Assembly: GCF_002407205.1 (NCBI RefSeq)
Contig: NZ_CP023549.1
Location: 723,001-787,000 of the forward strand
DNA length: 64,000 nucleotides
Direction: 5' to 3'
DNA from: Rhodobacter sp. CZR27
GTDB taxonomy: Bacteria > Pseudomonadota > Alphaproteobacteria > Rhodobacterales > Rhodobacteraceae
Below, one piece after another: positions 9,092 to 18,321 of this stretch. The notes under the pieces were generated by a model. That model saw nothing but the letters and a program-made list of their open reading frames with translations. It was not told the origin of the DNA and did not search any database. The translations under genes were made by a program, and so were the position numbers. Position 1 is the stretch's first letter. The number at the start of each line of letters is the position of its first letter.

Positions 9092-9583
9092 TCAGCGCGC
9101 GGCCACCACGTCATATTCGACCTCGTGCTCGTCCCCGGCGGAATGATCCTCGGCCTGCACGACGTACTTGAAGGTGAGCGACTCGAACGAGATCCCGATC
9201 TCTTCCGCGATCATGTCGCTGCCCGCCTCCTCGGGGGCGTTCTGCGCCATGGAATAGCTCGAGATCATGCAGTTCTTCATCGTCACCTGCAGGTAGTCGA
9301 GATGCGCCTCGCCGGAATCCTTGCGGGCCATGAAGACCATCTCGGGGAAGGACTTGCCCTGCATGCAGGCCAGCGCGAGGTAGGGCGAGGCCGCGTCCAT
9401 CCACTTGCGCGCGTGGAAGTCGTTGACCTTGGCGCGCCCGCGCGAGCGGCCGCTGCCGGTGGCGGCCGAGCTTGCCTGCTCGACCGACCAACTGGCGCCG
9501 AAGAGGTCGATCTCCTCCTCGTGGTCGGCGCGCTTGGACTCGCCCTTGATGTCTTCGATCTTGAGATAGCCGGTGAATGCCAT
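9092..9583 (-). CDS. hcp: Hcp (TssD) T6SS tube protein
   Basis: Hcp-family protein of 163 residues that forms the hexameric inner tube and is expelled by sheath contraction. Typical features are the opening FTGYLKIEDIKGES, the DLFGASWSVEQ strand and LTFKYVVQ near the C-terminus. An AAGGAAG ribosome site precedes the ATG. It lies between tssC and tssE with gaps of 44 and 29 bases, the widest spacing in this half of the operon. Confidence 0.96.
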   Translation of the reverse strand: MAFTGYLKIEDIKGESKRADHEEEIDLFGASWSVEQASSAATGSGRSRGRAKVNDFHARKWMDAASPYLALACMQGKSFPEMVFMARKDSGEAHLDYLQVTMKNCMISSYSMAQNAPEEAGSDMIAEEIGISFESLTFKYVVQAEDHSAGDEHEVEYDVVAAR

Positions 9584-9627
9584 GTCGTTCTTCCTTGCTG
9601 AACGTTTCGGTCACAGCGTCGGGCGGG

Positions 9628-11142
9628 TCATCCGCCCTTCACCGAGGGCAGTTCGGACACGAGGCGCAGGCTCGCGTTGATGCCTTCGAGCTGGTAGTGG
9701 GGCCGCAGGTAGAAGCGGGCGTTGTAGTAGCCGGGACGGCCCTCGACGCTGTCCACCTGCACCTCGGCCGCGGCAAGCGGGCGGCGGGCCTTCTGCTTGT
9801 CGTCGGCCATGGCGGTGTTCGCCAGAACGTAGCGGTTGATCCACTCGGACAGCCACACCTGCATGTCGGCGCGTTCCTTGAAGGTGCCGATCTTGTCGCG
9901 CGCGATGGCCTTCAGGTAATGCGCGAAGCGGCAGACCGGGAAGAGATAGGGCAGGTTCGCCGACAGCCGCTCGTTGGCCTGTGCGTCGGTGTCCACCAGC
10001 CGGCCCGCGCGGGCCTCGTCGTCCTGCAGGCTGTGCGCGCCGATGAAGGCCGCGATGTCGGTGTTCTTGCGGTGCAGGATCGGCATCATGCCGAGCTTTG
10101 ACAGCTCCGCCTCGCGCCGGTCGTCGATGGCGATCTCGGTCGGGCATTTCATCGCGACCGAGCCGTCGTCGGTCGGGAAGGTATGGACCGGCAGGTTGAT
10201 GACCGAGCCGCCCGACTCCACCCCGCGGATCTGGGTGCCCCAGCCGAAGAGCTTGTGGCTGCGGTTGATGTTCACGCCCATCGCGAAGGCCGCGTTCATC
10301 CAGACGTAGTGGTCGTGGCGACCGTCGATCTCCTCCTCGAAGGCGAAGCCCTTCACCGGCACGGTGGCGGCGCCATAGGGCAGGCGGGCCAGCACGCGGG
10401 GCAGGGTGAGGCCGATGTAGCGGCTGTCCTCGCTTTCCCGCAGCGATTGCCAGCTCGCATAGTCGGGCGAGGAGACGATCTGCTGCAGGTCCTGCGGGTT
10501 TGGCAGTTCCTGCCAGCTTTCCATGCGGAAGAGGCGCGGCGAAGCGGCTGCGATGAAGGGCGCGTGCGCCGAGGCGCAGATGCCCGACAGGTTGCGCAAC
10601 AGGCTCACGTCGCGGGGATGGTGGCTGAACTCGTAGGCGCCGATCAGCGCGCCGAAGGGCTCGCCGCCGAACATCGAGTATTCGTCGGTGTAGAGCTTCT
10701 TGAAGGTGGGCGACTGGTCCCACATCTGGCCCTCGAAATCCTCGAGCTGGTCGGCCAGTTCGTCCTTCGTGATGTTCAGAACCCGGATCTTCAGCTTCTG
10801 GTCGGTCTCGGTGTTGTTGACGAGGTAGTAGAGTCCCCGCCACGTCCCCTCGATCTGGCGGACCTCGGGGGCGTGCAGGATCTCGTTCATCTGCGCGGTC
10901 AGCAGGCCGTCGATCCCGGCAATGATCGACTTGATCGACTTGATGGCGTTGCCCGAAATGGTCGCCGTGCCCGAGCGCTCGGTCGCCGCAAGGGCCAGGT
11001 TCTGCACCAGCTGGCGCAGCTTGGCCGAGTCGTCCTCACGGACACGAAAATCCTTTTCGAGAAGATCGGTGAACTCGCCCAGATCCACTTCCGCGGTTTC
11101 GGCTGCGGCGGGGGCGGCGGCGTCCTGTCTGGCCTCGGCCAT
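9628..11142 (-). CDS. tssC: TssC T6SS contractile sheath large subunit
   Basis: Large sheath protein (VipB/ImpC family), 504 residues from the chosen start. Motifs include WRGLYYLVNNTETD, FGALIGAYEFSHHP and ICASAHAPFIAA. Two in-frame ATGs exist, at 11148 and 11142. The GGAGG ribosome site lies only 1 base before the first but 7 bases before the second, so 11142 is preferred. It is translationally coupled to tssB. Confidence 0.96.
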   Translation of the reverse strand: MAEARQDAAAPAAAETAEVDLGEFTDLLEKDFRVREDDSAKLRQLVQNLALAATERSGTATISGNAIKSIKSIIAGIDGLLTAQMNEILHAPEVRQIEGTWRGLYYLVNNTETDQKLKIRVLNITKDELADQLEDFEGQMWDQSPTFKKLYTDEYSMFGGEPFGALIGAYEFSHHPRDVSLLRNLSGICASAHAPFIAAASPRLFRMESWQELPNPQDLQQIVSSPDYASWQSLRESEDSRYIGLTLPRVLARLPYGAATVPVKGFAFEEEIDGRHDHYVWMNAAFAMGVNINRSHKLFGWGTQIRGVESGGSVINLPVHTFPTDDGSVAMKCPTEIAIDDRREAELSKLGMMPILHRKNTDIAAFIGAHSLQDDEARAGRLVDTDAQANERLSANLPYLFPVCRFAHYLKAIARDKIGTFKERADMQVWLSEWINRYVLANTAMADDKQKARRPLAAAEVQVDSVEGRPGYYNARFYLRPHYQLEGINASLRLVSELPSVKGG

Positions 11143-11144
11143 GG

Positions 11145-11678
11145 TCATTCCTCCGCGGGCCGGGCTGCCACCGCCTCGGAGGCGATCCGGGCAAGCAGGG
11201 GTTCATTGTTCAGAAGCTGGGCGATGCGCTTCTCGGCGCTTACCTTGCCGTCCATGTAGCCCAGAAGCTCCTCGAGCTGGCGCCGCATCCGCAGCAGCTC
11301 CGCGAGCGCCGGAACCTGCTCGGCCATGCGGTCGGGGGCGAAATCGGCCATGCCGCGGAAGGTCAGGTCCACGAAGATCTCCTCGTCCGCGGGCTCTCCT
11401 TCCTTGCCGGCGAGCCGGTTCGGCACGCGGGCCTGTACCCGTGGGGCCAGCGCCTCCATGAACTTGCCGAAGCGGCCGGCGTCGATCTCGACGAAGGCGC
11501 GCTCGCCCGCGGACTTCTGCGCCTCGCGCGAGTCGGACTTGCCGGCAAGATCCGCCATCACCCCCATCACGAAGGGCAGTTCGATGGTCGTGGGGCTGCC
11601 GTAATGTTCCACGTCATAGGCGATCTGCACGCGCGGAGCGCGGTTGCGTTCGATCACCTTCGCCTTGCTCTCGCTCAT
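11145..11678 (-). CDS. tssB: TssB T6SS contractile sheath small subunit
   Basis: Small sheath protein (VipA/ImpB family), 177 residues. Motifs are RAPRVQIAYDVE near the N-terminus, ELPFVMGVMADLAG, and the LRRMRRQL-like helix followed by the C-terminal ClpV-accessible region. It pairs with TssC, whose start overlaps or abuts the tssB stop. The gap from tssA is 18 bases. Confidence 0.96.
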   Translation of the reverse strand: MSESKAKVIERNRAPRVQIAYDVEHYGSPTTIELPFVMGVMADLAGKSDSREAQKSAGERAFVEIDAGRFGKFMEALAPRVQARVPNRLAGKEGEPADEEIFVDLTFRGMADFAPDRMAEQVPALAELLRMRRQLEELLGYMDGKVSAEKRIAQLLNNEPLLARIASEAVAARPAEE

Positions 11679-11696
11679 CGTCCGGGCCTTTCCCTG

Positions 11697-12773
11697 TCAT
11701 TTCGTCCTGTCGTCCACGACGCCCGCGACGGCGCGGAATTCCTTCATTCCCGAGGGCGCGACCTCCTCCATCAGCTGCAGGAAGTTCATCGGCACCATCC
11801 GCCGCATCCGCCGCGCGAGGTGCGGGATCGGCGACGAGGGCTCGGTGCGCTCGTAGAAATCGATGATGAGGTCCAGGCAGCGCTCCACATCCCCGCGCGA
11901 CGCGATGCGGAAGCTGCCGGAGGGAGTGGGTGTGGCCGGTTCCGCAGGGGCTTCAGGCGATTGCGCATCGGACGGGGCGGCGCTGAGCGGCACGGCCATC
12001 CGCTGCAGCATCGTGGTCAGCGCCAGGAAGCGCGGCCCCGAGCCGTTGACCTGCATCTTTACCGACAGCGCGGCCTCGAGCCGTTCCAGCGCGGCGAGCG
12101 CGCCCGCGATCCCGTCGCGCAGGCGGGCGTGATCCTCTGGCCGCTCGGCCTGAAGCGCGCGGCAGGCCGCCGCGACCCGGTTCACCCGTGCCTCGTGATC
12201 GGCCGCCAGCGCCTCCGTCTCCTTCTGGCCGAGCCCGCGCGGCGCCTCGGCCAGAGCGGCGGAGCGCGACAGCGCCGCCGCCGCCAGATCGCCCGCCGTG
12301 ATGCGCCCGATCCCGCGCACCTCGATCACCGGCAGGAATTCGAGATCGCCCAGCAGCCCGGTATCCGGATTCTCGATCTGGCGCAGCGCATTGATGCGGC
12401 GCAGGGCGGCCTCGGCTGGCGACCCTTCGCGCAGCGCGGGGTGCAGCGTCTCCCAGTAGCGCAAGACGGTTTCCGTCAGAAGGTCCAGCCCCGCCGTCAG
12501 CCCGGCAAGTCCCTCCTCGGCGGCCAGCGCACGGAGAAGGATCACCAGCAGCCGCAGATCGCGCCCCGATCCGGCCAGCTCGCGGCAATCCTCGATCACC
12601 TGCGGCCAGTCCACCTGGATCGAGGAGCCGCTTGCGGCAGCGCCAGCCCGCGCCGCGCGATGGGCCGGTTCGATCAGCCGCTCGATGGCATGGAAGCGGG
12701 CATCGTTCCGAAGTTCCGCGCCCGACGGATGGTCGGCGCCGACAGATTCCAGAAACCCCTGAAGCTCCACCAT
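11697..12773 (-). CDS. tssA: TssA (ImpA-family) T6SS assembly protein
   Basis: TssA/ImpA-family protein of 358 residues, which helps recruit baseplate and sheath components during assembly. The N-terminal ImpA_N region shows DWPQVIEDCRELAG and LRLLVILLRALA. The C-terminal part has IASRGDVERCLDLIIDFYER and FLQLMEEVAPSG, as in the shorter TssA1-type members. It is the first structural gene of the leftward operon and has 98 bases in front of it, after ppkA. Confidence 0.93.
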   Translation of the reverse strand: MVELQGFLESVGADHPSGAELRNDARFHAIERLIEPAHRAARAGAAASGSSIQVDWPQVIEDCRELAGSGRDLRLLVILLRALAAEEGLAGLTAGLDLLTETVLRYWETLHPALREGSPAEAALRRINALRQIENPDTGLLGDLEFLPVIEVRGIGRITAGDLAAAALSRSAALAEAPRGLGQKETEALAADHEARVNRVAAACRALQAERPEDHARLRDGIAGALAALERLEAALSVKMQVNGSGPRFLALTTMLQRMAVPLSAAPSDAQSPEAPAEPATPTPSGSFRIASRGDVERCLDLIIDFYERTEPSSPIPHLARRMRRMVPMNFLQLMEEVAPSGMKEFRAVAGVVDDRTK

Positions 12774-12871
12774 GGCCGTCCGGCCTTTCGAAAAGGTCTT
12801 GAAGCGAGAGGGCCGAAAATGCGGCCTTCGCGAAAATGGTGTCAGAAAGGTTGATGTTTTGCAACTGTCGG

Positions 12872-14950
12872 TTAAGGCTGCTCTCGCATTTCAAGAATTC
12901 TCCGCGCAAGCGCGACCAGCCTCGCCGGCTCATTGCGGGAAATCTCGTCGAGAGCCTGCACGAACGAGGCGACGCTTTCGTCCTTCGGGCGGCGCACCTG
13001 AAAAAGATCCCCGCGCGAGAGAATCGCCACGATCTCGCTCTTGCCGAAGTTCTCCCTGTCGACCTGCAGCGCGAAGAGTCCGCGCGTGCCGCCGGCGTCA
13101 TATTCCACCGGCATCACCCGCACCGTCCGCACCCCGTCCGCGACTTGCCCCAGCCGGTCGAGAGAGGTTTCGGCCGAATGGACGTTCGGCAGGACGTTGA
13201 GGACGGAGCCGGTGACGTCCACGATCCCGACCCAGAGCGACAGCCCGGAGAGCGTGGCGGGAAGGCGCACCTCGACCTGCGGGAACTGCCCGGTGGTGAA
13301 GATGCCGGCAAGGTTCGGCTGCCCGGTGGAGGCATCGCCCAGCCAGATCGACACTCCCCGCGCGGGAATGGCCGGAAGGCGGGTGCGGACCTCGCAGATC
13401 GCGGGGTTCAGGATGGCGGTTTCCATCCGTACCACCCGGTCGCCGGTCAGGTCGGCCAGCGCCGCGCGCAGTGCCTCGGCGGTGGCTGCGCTGGCCACGT
13501 CGCCCGATACCGTGACGGATGCGCCGAGGGGATAGCCGGTGTCCGGCGCGCTCTGGACGAGGGGGCCGCAATCGGCGTGACGCGCCAGAACCTCGGCCAC
13601 GATCTCGGGGGAAAGCTGGCGCGGCCCGGCCTGAAGCCGCAGCGTCACCTGAAAGCCGTGTCGGGCGCCCCAGTCGCGGAACGCCGTCTCGGCCACGGCG
13701 CGCGCCTTCGACCCGGAAGCAAGGCCCGCCAGATCGGCGCCCGTGCCGGCGAGGTCGACCGTCCAGTCCTCCAGCGGCGCCGCGATCGACAGGAGTTCCT
13801 CGATTGCGCCGGCCCAGTCCGTCACGGGGGCACCGCGGGCCGGGATCACGGCATCCGGCGCGGGTGCCGTGCCAGTGGTCGCGCCATAGGCGTCGCGGAT
13901 ACGCCGCGCGGCCTCGGCATCGGGGGCATGGCCGGACAGGTGCGGCGCACCGTCCGCGGCCGCGGAAGCCACAAGGCGGTAGGGCTGCGCGACCGGCAAG
14001 GGCGGCGGCCACATCGACGCAAGGGTGGCAAGCGCCGCGACGAGGCCAGCCAGCACCAGACCCGCCCACAGGCGACGGCGCGAGGGCGCGCGATCCGGAC
14101 GTTCCGCGGGCGCGCCGGCCGGCCGCAGCAGCCGGTCCAGATGCGCGGCGAGGTCCGCGGCACTGGCCGGACGGTCCTCGGGCCGCGGTGCGGTCAGCCA
14201 CTCGACCAGCCCGCGCAGCGGTTCCGGCAGGTCCCCGGTGGGCAGCGGTCGCTCCTTGCGGCGCACGATCTCGCCCGGCGTGGCCCCGGACAGCGGCGCC
14301 TCGCCCCGCCACGCCGCAAGCAGCGTGGCGCCGAGGGCATAGAGGTCCGACCGCGGCTCGGTCCGACCGTCGAACTGCTCGGGGGCGGCATATTCGTATT
14401 TGCCGGCAAAGCCCTCGCCCACCACCGTCCGGGCATCGGCGGCAAGGTCCTTGGCAATGCCGAAGTCGATGATCGTCGCCTGTTCAGGCGCGCCGTCGCG
14501 CAGGATCACGTTGTCGGGCGAGAGGTCGCGGTGGACGATCCCCCGTCCATGCGCGGCGGCCAGCCCCTCGGCTACGCGATGCGCCACGATCAGCAGGTCC
14601 CGCGGGTCGAGCCGGCCTTCTCCCATCGTGGCGGCCAGCGTCGGGCCCTCGACATGGTCCATCACCAGAAAGACATGGCCGCGCTCGTCGCGCGAGCATT
14701 CGGTGTAGCGCACCACAGCCGGGTGGCTCACGTCGCGGAGCTGCTCCTCGCGCCGCATCAGGCCCAGATAGTCGTCGCTGCCGGAAAACTGCCGGTTCAG
14801 CGCCTTGATGGCCACGATCCGCCCCGAGATCAGGTTGCGCGCGCGGTAAACCTCGCCCGTGCCGCCCCGGCCCAGCAGGCCCTCGATCTCGTAGGTGTGG
14901 TTCAGGATGTCGCCGCGGCGGAAGATGTCGCCCGGCCTGCCCTCGATCAT
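12872..14950 (-). CDS. ppkA: PpkA-type serine/threonine protein kinase of the T6SS, single membrane span
   Basis: Eukaryotic-type kinase, 692 residues. The kinase domain (about 15-275) has a GRGGTGEVYRA glycine loop, catalytic Lys48, HRDLSPDN with Asp141, and DFG with Asp161, so it looks active. One transmembrane helix lies at about 292-312. The roughly 370-residue C-terminal part should be periplasmic: an early segment resembles BON/OmpA-like repeats and the last 150 residues resemble a DUF4384 domain. By analogy with Pseudomonas PpkA it should phosphorylate the FHA protein TagH. Start at 14950 is fixed by a GGAGGG ribosome site 7 bases upstream. No phosphatase gene (pppA) is visible. Confidence 0.9.
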   Translation of the reverse strand: MIEGRPGDIFRRGDILNHTYEIEGLLGRGGTGEVYRARNLISGRIVAIKALNRQFSGSDDYLGLMRREEQLRDVSHPAVVRYTECSRDERGHVFLVMDHVEGPTLAATMGEGRLDPRDLLIVAHRVAEGLAAAHGRGIVHRDLSPDNVILRDGAPEQATIIDFGIAKDLAADARTVVGEGFAGKYEYAAPEQFDGRTEPRSDLYALGATLLAAWRGEAPLSGATPGEIVRRKERPLPTGDLPEPLRGLVEWLTAPRPEDRPASAADLAAHLDRLLRPAGAPAERPDRAPSRRRLWAGLVLAGLVAALATLASMWPPPLPVAQPYRLVASAAADGAPHLSGHAPDAEAARRIRDAYGATTGTAPAPDAVIPARGAPVTDWAGAIEELLSIAAPLEDWTVDLAGTGADLAGLASGSKARAVAETAFRDWGARHGFQVTLRLQAGPRQLSPEIVAEVLARHADCGPLVQSAPDTGYPLGASVTVSGDVASAATAEALRAALADLTGDRVVRMETAILNPAICEVRTRLPAIPARGVSIWLGDASTGQPNLAGIFTTGQFPQVEVRLPATLSGLSLWVGIVDVTGSVLNVLPNVHSAETSLDRLGQVADGVRTVRVMPVEYDAGGTRGLFALQVDRENFGKSEIVAILSRGDLFQVRRPKDESVASFVQALDEISRNEPARLVALARRILEMREQP

Positions 14951-14986
14951 GCTCGGCCCTCCGGAGCGTCGCGAATTCTGTCGCCA

Positions 14987-15044
14987 ATCCGAATGATTCC
15001 AGCATAATCTATCTTTTGTTGCCCGGAGTCGGATTATTTCGGAT
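14987..15044. promoter_or_regulatory. Divergent T6SS promoter region with an imperfect inverted repeat
   Basis: The 109 bases between the ppkA and clpV starts are AT-richer than their surroundings. Arms at 14987-15000 and 15031-15044 match as inverted repeats at 11 of 14 positions. CATAAT at 15003-15008 could be a -10 element on the plus strand. This is a plausible regulator site, but no known consensus was recognised. Confidence 0.35.
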
Positions 15045-15059
15045 CTCATGGAGGCACCC

Positions 15060-17726
15060 ATGCCTCGCGGTTCTCCCGAGACGGTGAAGCGGAAGGATCT
15101 TGTCGGGCGGCTTGATCCGCTCTGCCTCATGGCGTTCTCGGCGGCGGCCCGCACCGCCAAGGCGCGCGGCAACCCTTATGTCGAGTTCGTGCATCTGGTG
15201 GCGCAACTCGCCGAGGCGGAGCGGTCGGATTTCGCCCTGATCTGCGCGGCGGCCGGCATTGACGGGGCGCGTCTGGCCGCCGACATCACCGCCGCCCTCG
15301 ATGCGCTGCCGCGGGGGGCGACGGCGGTCGAGGAATTTTCCGACCACATCTTCCATGCGATCCGCGAGGGCTGGACCTTCGGCAGCCTGCGCTTCGGCGA
15401 CGACACCGTGCGCTCGGCGTATCTTCTGCTGGGCGCGCTGAAGGTGCCGGTGCTCGAGGCGCTGCTGCACCGGATCAGCCCCGAGTTCGACCGGGTCGAC
15501 GCCGAGGCGATGGCCGACCGCCTGCCGGATCTGCTGGAAGGTTCCGCCGAGGGCGGCGAACCCGCCGCGGCACCGAAGCCGCAAGCGACGGGAAAGGACT
15601 CGGCGCTTGGCCGCTATGCGACGAATCTGACCGAGCGCGCACGGGCCGGCCAGATCGATCCGGTGATCGGACGCGATGCCGAGATCCGGCAGATCGTCGA
15701 CATCCTGATGCGGCGGCGGCAGAACAACCCGATCCTGACCGGAGAAGCGGGTGTGGGCAAGACCGCGGTGGTCGAGGGGTTCGCGCTGCGCGTCGCGCAA
15801 GGCGACGTGCCGCCGCCGCTGCGCGGGGTGGCGCTGCATCTGCTCGACATCGGGCTGATGCAGGCTGGCGCCAGCGTGAAGGGCGAGTTCGAGAAGCGCC
15901 TGAAGGCGGTGATGGACGAGGTGCGCGCCTCGGACAGCCCGGTGATCCTGTTCATCGACGAGGCGCATACGCTGATCGGCGCGGGCGGGGCGGCGGGCAC
16001 CGGGGATGCCGCGAACCTTCTGAAGCCCGCGCTGGCGCGGGGCGAGTTGCGCACCATCGCGGCGACGACATGGGCCGAATACAAGCAGCACATCGAGCCG
16101 GACCCGGCGCTGACCCGCCGCTTCCAGGTCGTGAAGGTCGAGGAGCCCGCCGAAGAGGCCGCGCTCCGCATGTGCCGGGGCGTGGCGGCGGTGCTGGAAG
16201 CGCATCACAAGGTCGAGATCCTCGACGAGGCCATCGAGGCCGCAGTGCGCCTTTCGCACCGCTACATCCCGGCGCGGCAACTGCCGGACAAGGCGATCAG
16301 CCTGCTTGATACCGCCTGCGCCCGGGTCGCCGTCTCGCAATCCGCCACCCCGGCCGAGGTCGAGGACCTGATCCGCCGCGCGCAGGCGCTGGAGATCGAG
16401 GCCGGGATCATCGCCCGCGAGGAAGCCATCGGGATCGACACGGCCGCGCGCCGGGCTGAGGTCGAGGCCGCGCAGGCCGAGGTAGCCGCGGCCCGCGCCG
16501 AGGCGGATGCGCGGTGGCAGGCCGAGCGTGGGCTGGTCGACGAGATCCTCGCGCTCCGCGCGCGGCTGCGGCAAGGCGGGGCGCCCGTCGATGGCGACGA
16601 GGCGGGCGAACCGGACGAGACCGCGCGGGCCGAGGCGCGGAGCGCGCTCAGGCAGCGCATGGCGGCCCTTGCCGAGGCGCAGGGCGAGCGGCCGCTGATC
16701 CTGCCCTCGGTCGACCGGCTGGCGGTCGCCTCGGTGGTGCAGGACTGGACCGGCATTCCGCTCGGCCGGATGCTGGCCAGCCAGAAGGAGCGCGCGCTGG
16801 CGCTGCCCGGCCTTCTGTCGGCGCGCGTCGTCGGGCAGGATCACGCGATGGCCAAGATCGCGAGCCGTATCCAGACCGCGCAGGCGGGCCTTGGCGCGCC
16901 GGAAAAGCCGGTCGGGGTCTTCCTGCTCTGCGGCCCTTCGGGCGTCGGCAAGACCGAGACGGCGCTGGCGCTGGCCGAACTGCTGCACGGCGGCGAGCAG
17001 AACCTGATCTCGATCAACATGAGCGAGTTTCAGGAGGCGCACACGGTCTCGACCCTCAAGGGCGCGCCGCCGGGCTATGTCGGCTACGGCAAGGGCGGCG
17101 TGCTGACCGAGGCGGTCCGCCGGCGGCCCTATTCGGTCGTGCTGCTCGACGAGGTCGAGAAGGCCCACCCCGACGTGCACGAGATCTTCTTCCAGGTCTT
17201 CGACAAGGGGATGATGGACGACAGCGAGGGCCGCCGGATCGACTTCCGCAACACGCTGATCGTGCTGACCTCCAACGTCGGCAGCGACGAGATCATGGCG
17301 CTGGCCGAAAGCGGCGCCCCGGACCCCGAGGCTCTGGCCGCGGCCCTGCGCCCGCCGCTCCTGAAGGTGTTTCCCGCCGCGCTTCTCGGCCGGATGACGG
17401 CGATCCCCTATCTGCCGCTGTCCGACGCGATGATCGCGGCCATCGCCACGCAGAAGCTTGCCGCCATCGGCCGGCGGCTGAAGGCCGCGCATGGCGCGGA
17501 ACTGGTGCTGGGCGAGGGGGTGATCGAGACGATCCGCGCCCGCTGCACCGAGGTGGCATCCGGCGGGCGGATGATCGACGCCATCCTGACGGGCAGCCTG
17601 TTGCCGGACCTCAGCCGCGAGGTCCTGAACCGACAGCTTGCTGGACTGGGCTTTTCGACGATCACGGTCAGGGGGGGCGACGGCGGCTTCTCCTATGACA
17701 TCGGGACGGAGGCGGACCATGCATGA
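15060..17726 (+). CDS. clpV: ClpV (TssH), T6SS sheath-disassembly AAA+ ATPase
   Basis: ClpB-like AAA+ protein, 888 residues, that extracts and recycles contracted TssBC sheath. Domains: N-terminal ClpV/ClpN domain (1-160), first AAA domain with GEAGVGKTAV (Lys234) and FIDEAHTLIG, a coiled-coil middle domain (about 410-540, Ala/Glu-rich), and second AAA domain with GPSGVGKTETA (Lys631) and LLDEVEKAH. A GGAGG ribosome site at 15050-15054 lies 5 bases before the ATG at 15060, so this start is preferred over the ATG at 15048, which has none. Confidence 0.96.
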   Translation: MPRGSPETVKRKDLVGRLDPLCLMAFSAAARTAKARGNPYVEFVHLVAQLAEAERSDFALICAAAGIDGARLAADITAALDALPRGATAVEEFSDHIFHAIREGWTFGSLRFGDDTVRSAYLLLGALKVPVLEALLHRISPEFDRVDAEAMADRLPDLLEGSAEGGEPAAAPKPQATGKDSALGRYATNLTERARAGQIDPVIGRDAEIRQIVDILMRRRQNNPILTGEAGVGKTAVVEGFALRVAQGDVPPPLRGVALHLLDIGLMQAGASVKGEFEKRLKAVMDEVRASDSPVILFIDEAHTLIGAGGAAGTGDAANLLKPALARGELRTIAATTWAEYKQHIEPDPALTRRFQVVKVEEPAEEAALRMCRGVAAVLEAHHKVEILDEAIEAAVRLSHRYIPARQLPDKAISLLDTACARVAVSQSATPAEVEDLIRRAQALEIEAGIIAREEAIGIDTAARRAEVEAAQAEVAAARAEADARWQAERGLVDEILALRARLRQGGAPVDGDEAGEPDETARAEARSALRQRMAALAEAQGERPLILPSVDRLAVASVVQDWTGIPLGRMLASQKERALALPGLLSARVVGQDHAMAKIASRIQTAQAGLGAPEKPVGVFLLCGPSGVGKTETALALAELLHGGEQNLISINMSEFQEAHTVSTLKGAPPGYVGYGKGGVLTEAVRRRPYSVVLLDEVEKAHPDVHEIFFQVFDKGMMDDSEGRRIDFRNTLIVLTSNVGSDEIMALAESGAPDPEALAAALRPPLLKVFPAALLGRMTAIPYLPLSDAMIAAIATQKLAAIGRRLKAAHGAELVLGEGVIETIRARCTEVASGGRMIDAILTGSLLPDLSREVLNRQLAGLGFSTITVRGGDGGFSYDIGTEADHA

Positions 17727-18117
17727 CGGCGGCTTTCCGGGCCTCGTGCCCGGGCTCTGCACCGCGCGGCTTGCCCTGACGGAGGACGGCCGGCTCGGGG
17801 TGACGCTTGACGGGCAGGTCGTCCCGGCCCGGTTCTGCGTCGCCGGCTCGGTTGCGGATGCCGGGGCCGAGGCGGTGGTGGCTCGCCTCGAGGAGGGGCC
17901 GGTCGTCCTCGGCATCCTTCGGCCGGCGCGGGAAGCGGAGGTCGTGATCGACGGGAACCGGCTCACGCTGGAGGCCACGCGCGAGATCGTGCTGCGCTGC
18001 GGGCAGGCCTCGCTGACGCTGTCGGCCGATGGCAGCGTGACCGTGCTGGGAACGCGGATCCTCAGCCGCGCAGGCGGCGCGAACCGGCTGCAGGGGGCAA
18101 GCGTGCATCTGAACTAG
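17719..18117 (+). CDS. DUF6484-type small protein, probable T6SS spike accessory
   Basis: 132 residues, overlapping the end of clpV by 8 bases, so co-transcribed with it. The C-terminal segment (ITLT-like SLTLSADGSVTVLGTRI, then a serine/arginine-rich turn and NRLQGASVHLN) resembles the DUF6484 pattern, which is related to the gp5/VgrG C-terminal beta-prism. DUF6484 genes are commonly found beside T6SS vgrG or DUF2169 genes. Its exact job is unknown; a role in spike or effector loading is inferred only from location and fold resemblance. Confidence 0.72.
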   Translation: MHDGGFPGLVPGLCTARLALTEDGRLGVTLDGQVVPARFCVAGSVADAGAEAVVARLEEGPVVLGILRPAREAEVVIDGNRLTLEATREIVLRCGQASLTLSADGSVTVLGTRILSRAGGANRLQGASVHLN

Positions 18118-18321
18118 GCCGCTTGCTTCGGCGGGTGGGGACCATCCGCCTGCTCGGAAGCCCGGTGGGGGCAGGACCCGACAGGCTCGGCCCAAGCCAG
18201 TCATAGAGAGGCCCGGGGCGCCGGGCGAAGGAAGCGGCGCCGCTGGTGCAAAATGTTGTGCGGGGGCAAGCAGGGCCGCCCGGGATCACCTATGTTGGGC
18301 AGGTCCGCCCGAGAGCATCCC

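Noticed and set aside
12830..12872. Sigma-54-like TTGCA upstream of tssA
   Set aside because: The GG of the -24 element is missing at the required distance.
15009..17978. Long minus-strand open frame opposite clpV
   Set aside because: Low-complexity composition, no domain, and fully opposite the clear clpV gene.
18253..18270. FNR-like TTG...CAA match upstream of the haemoglobin gene
   Set aside because: Only the outer bases agree with the TTGAT-N4-ATCAA consensus, which is expected by chance.
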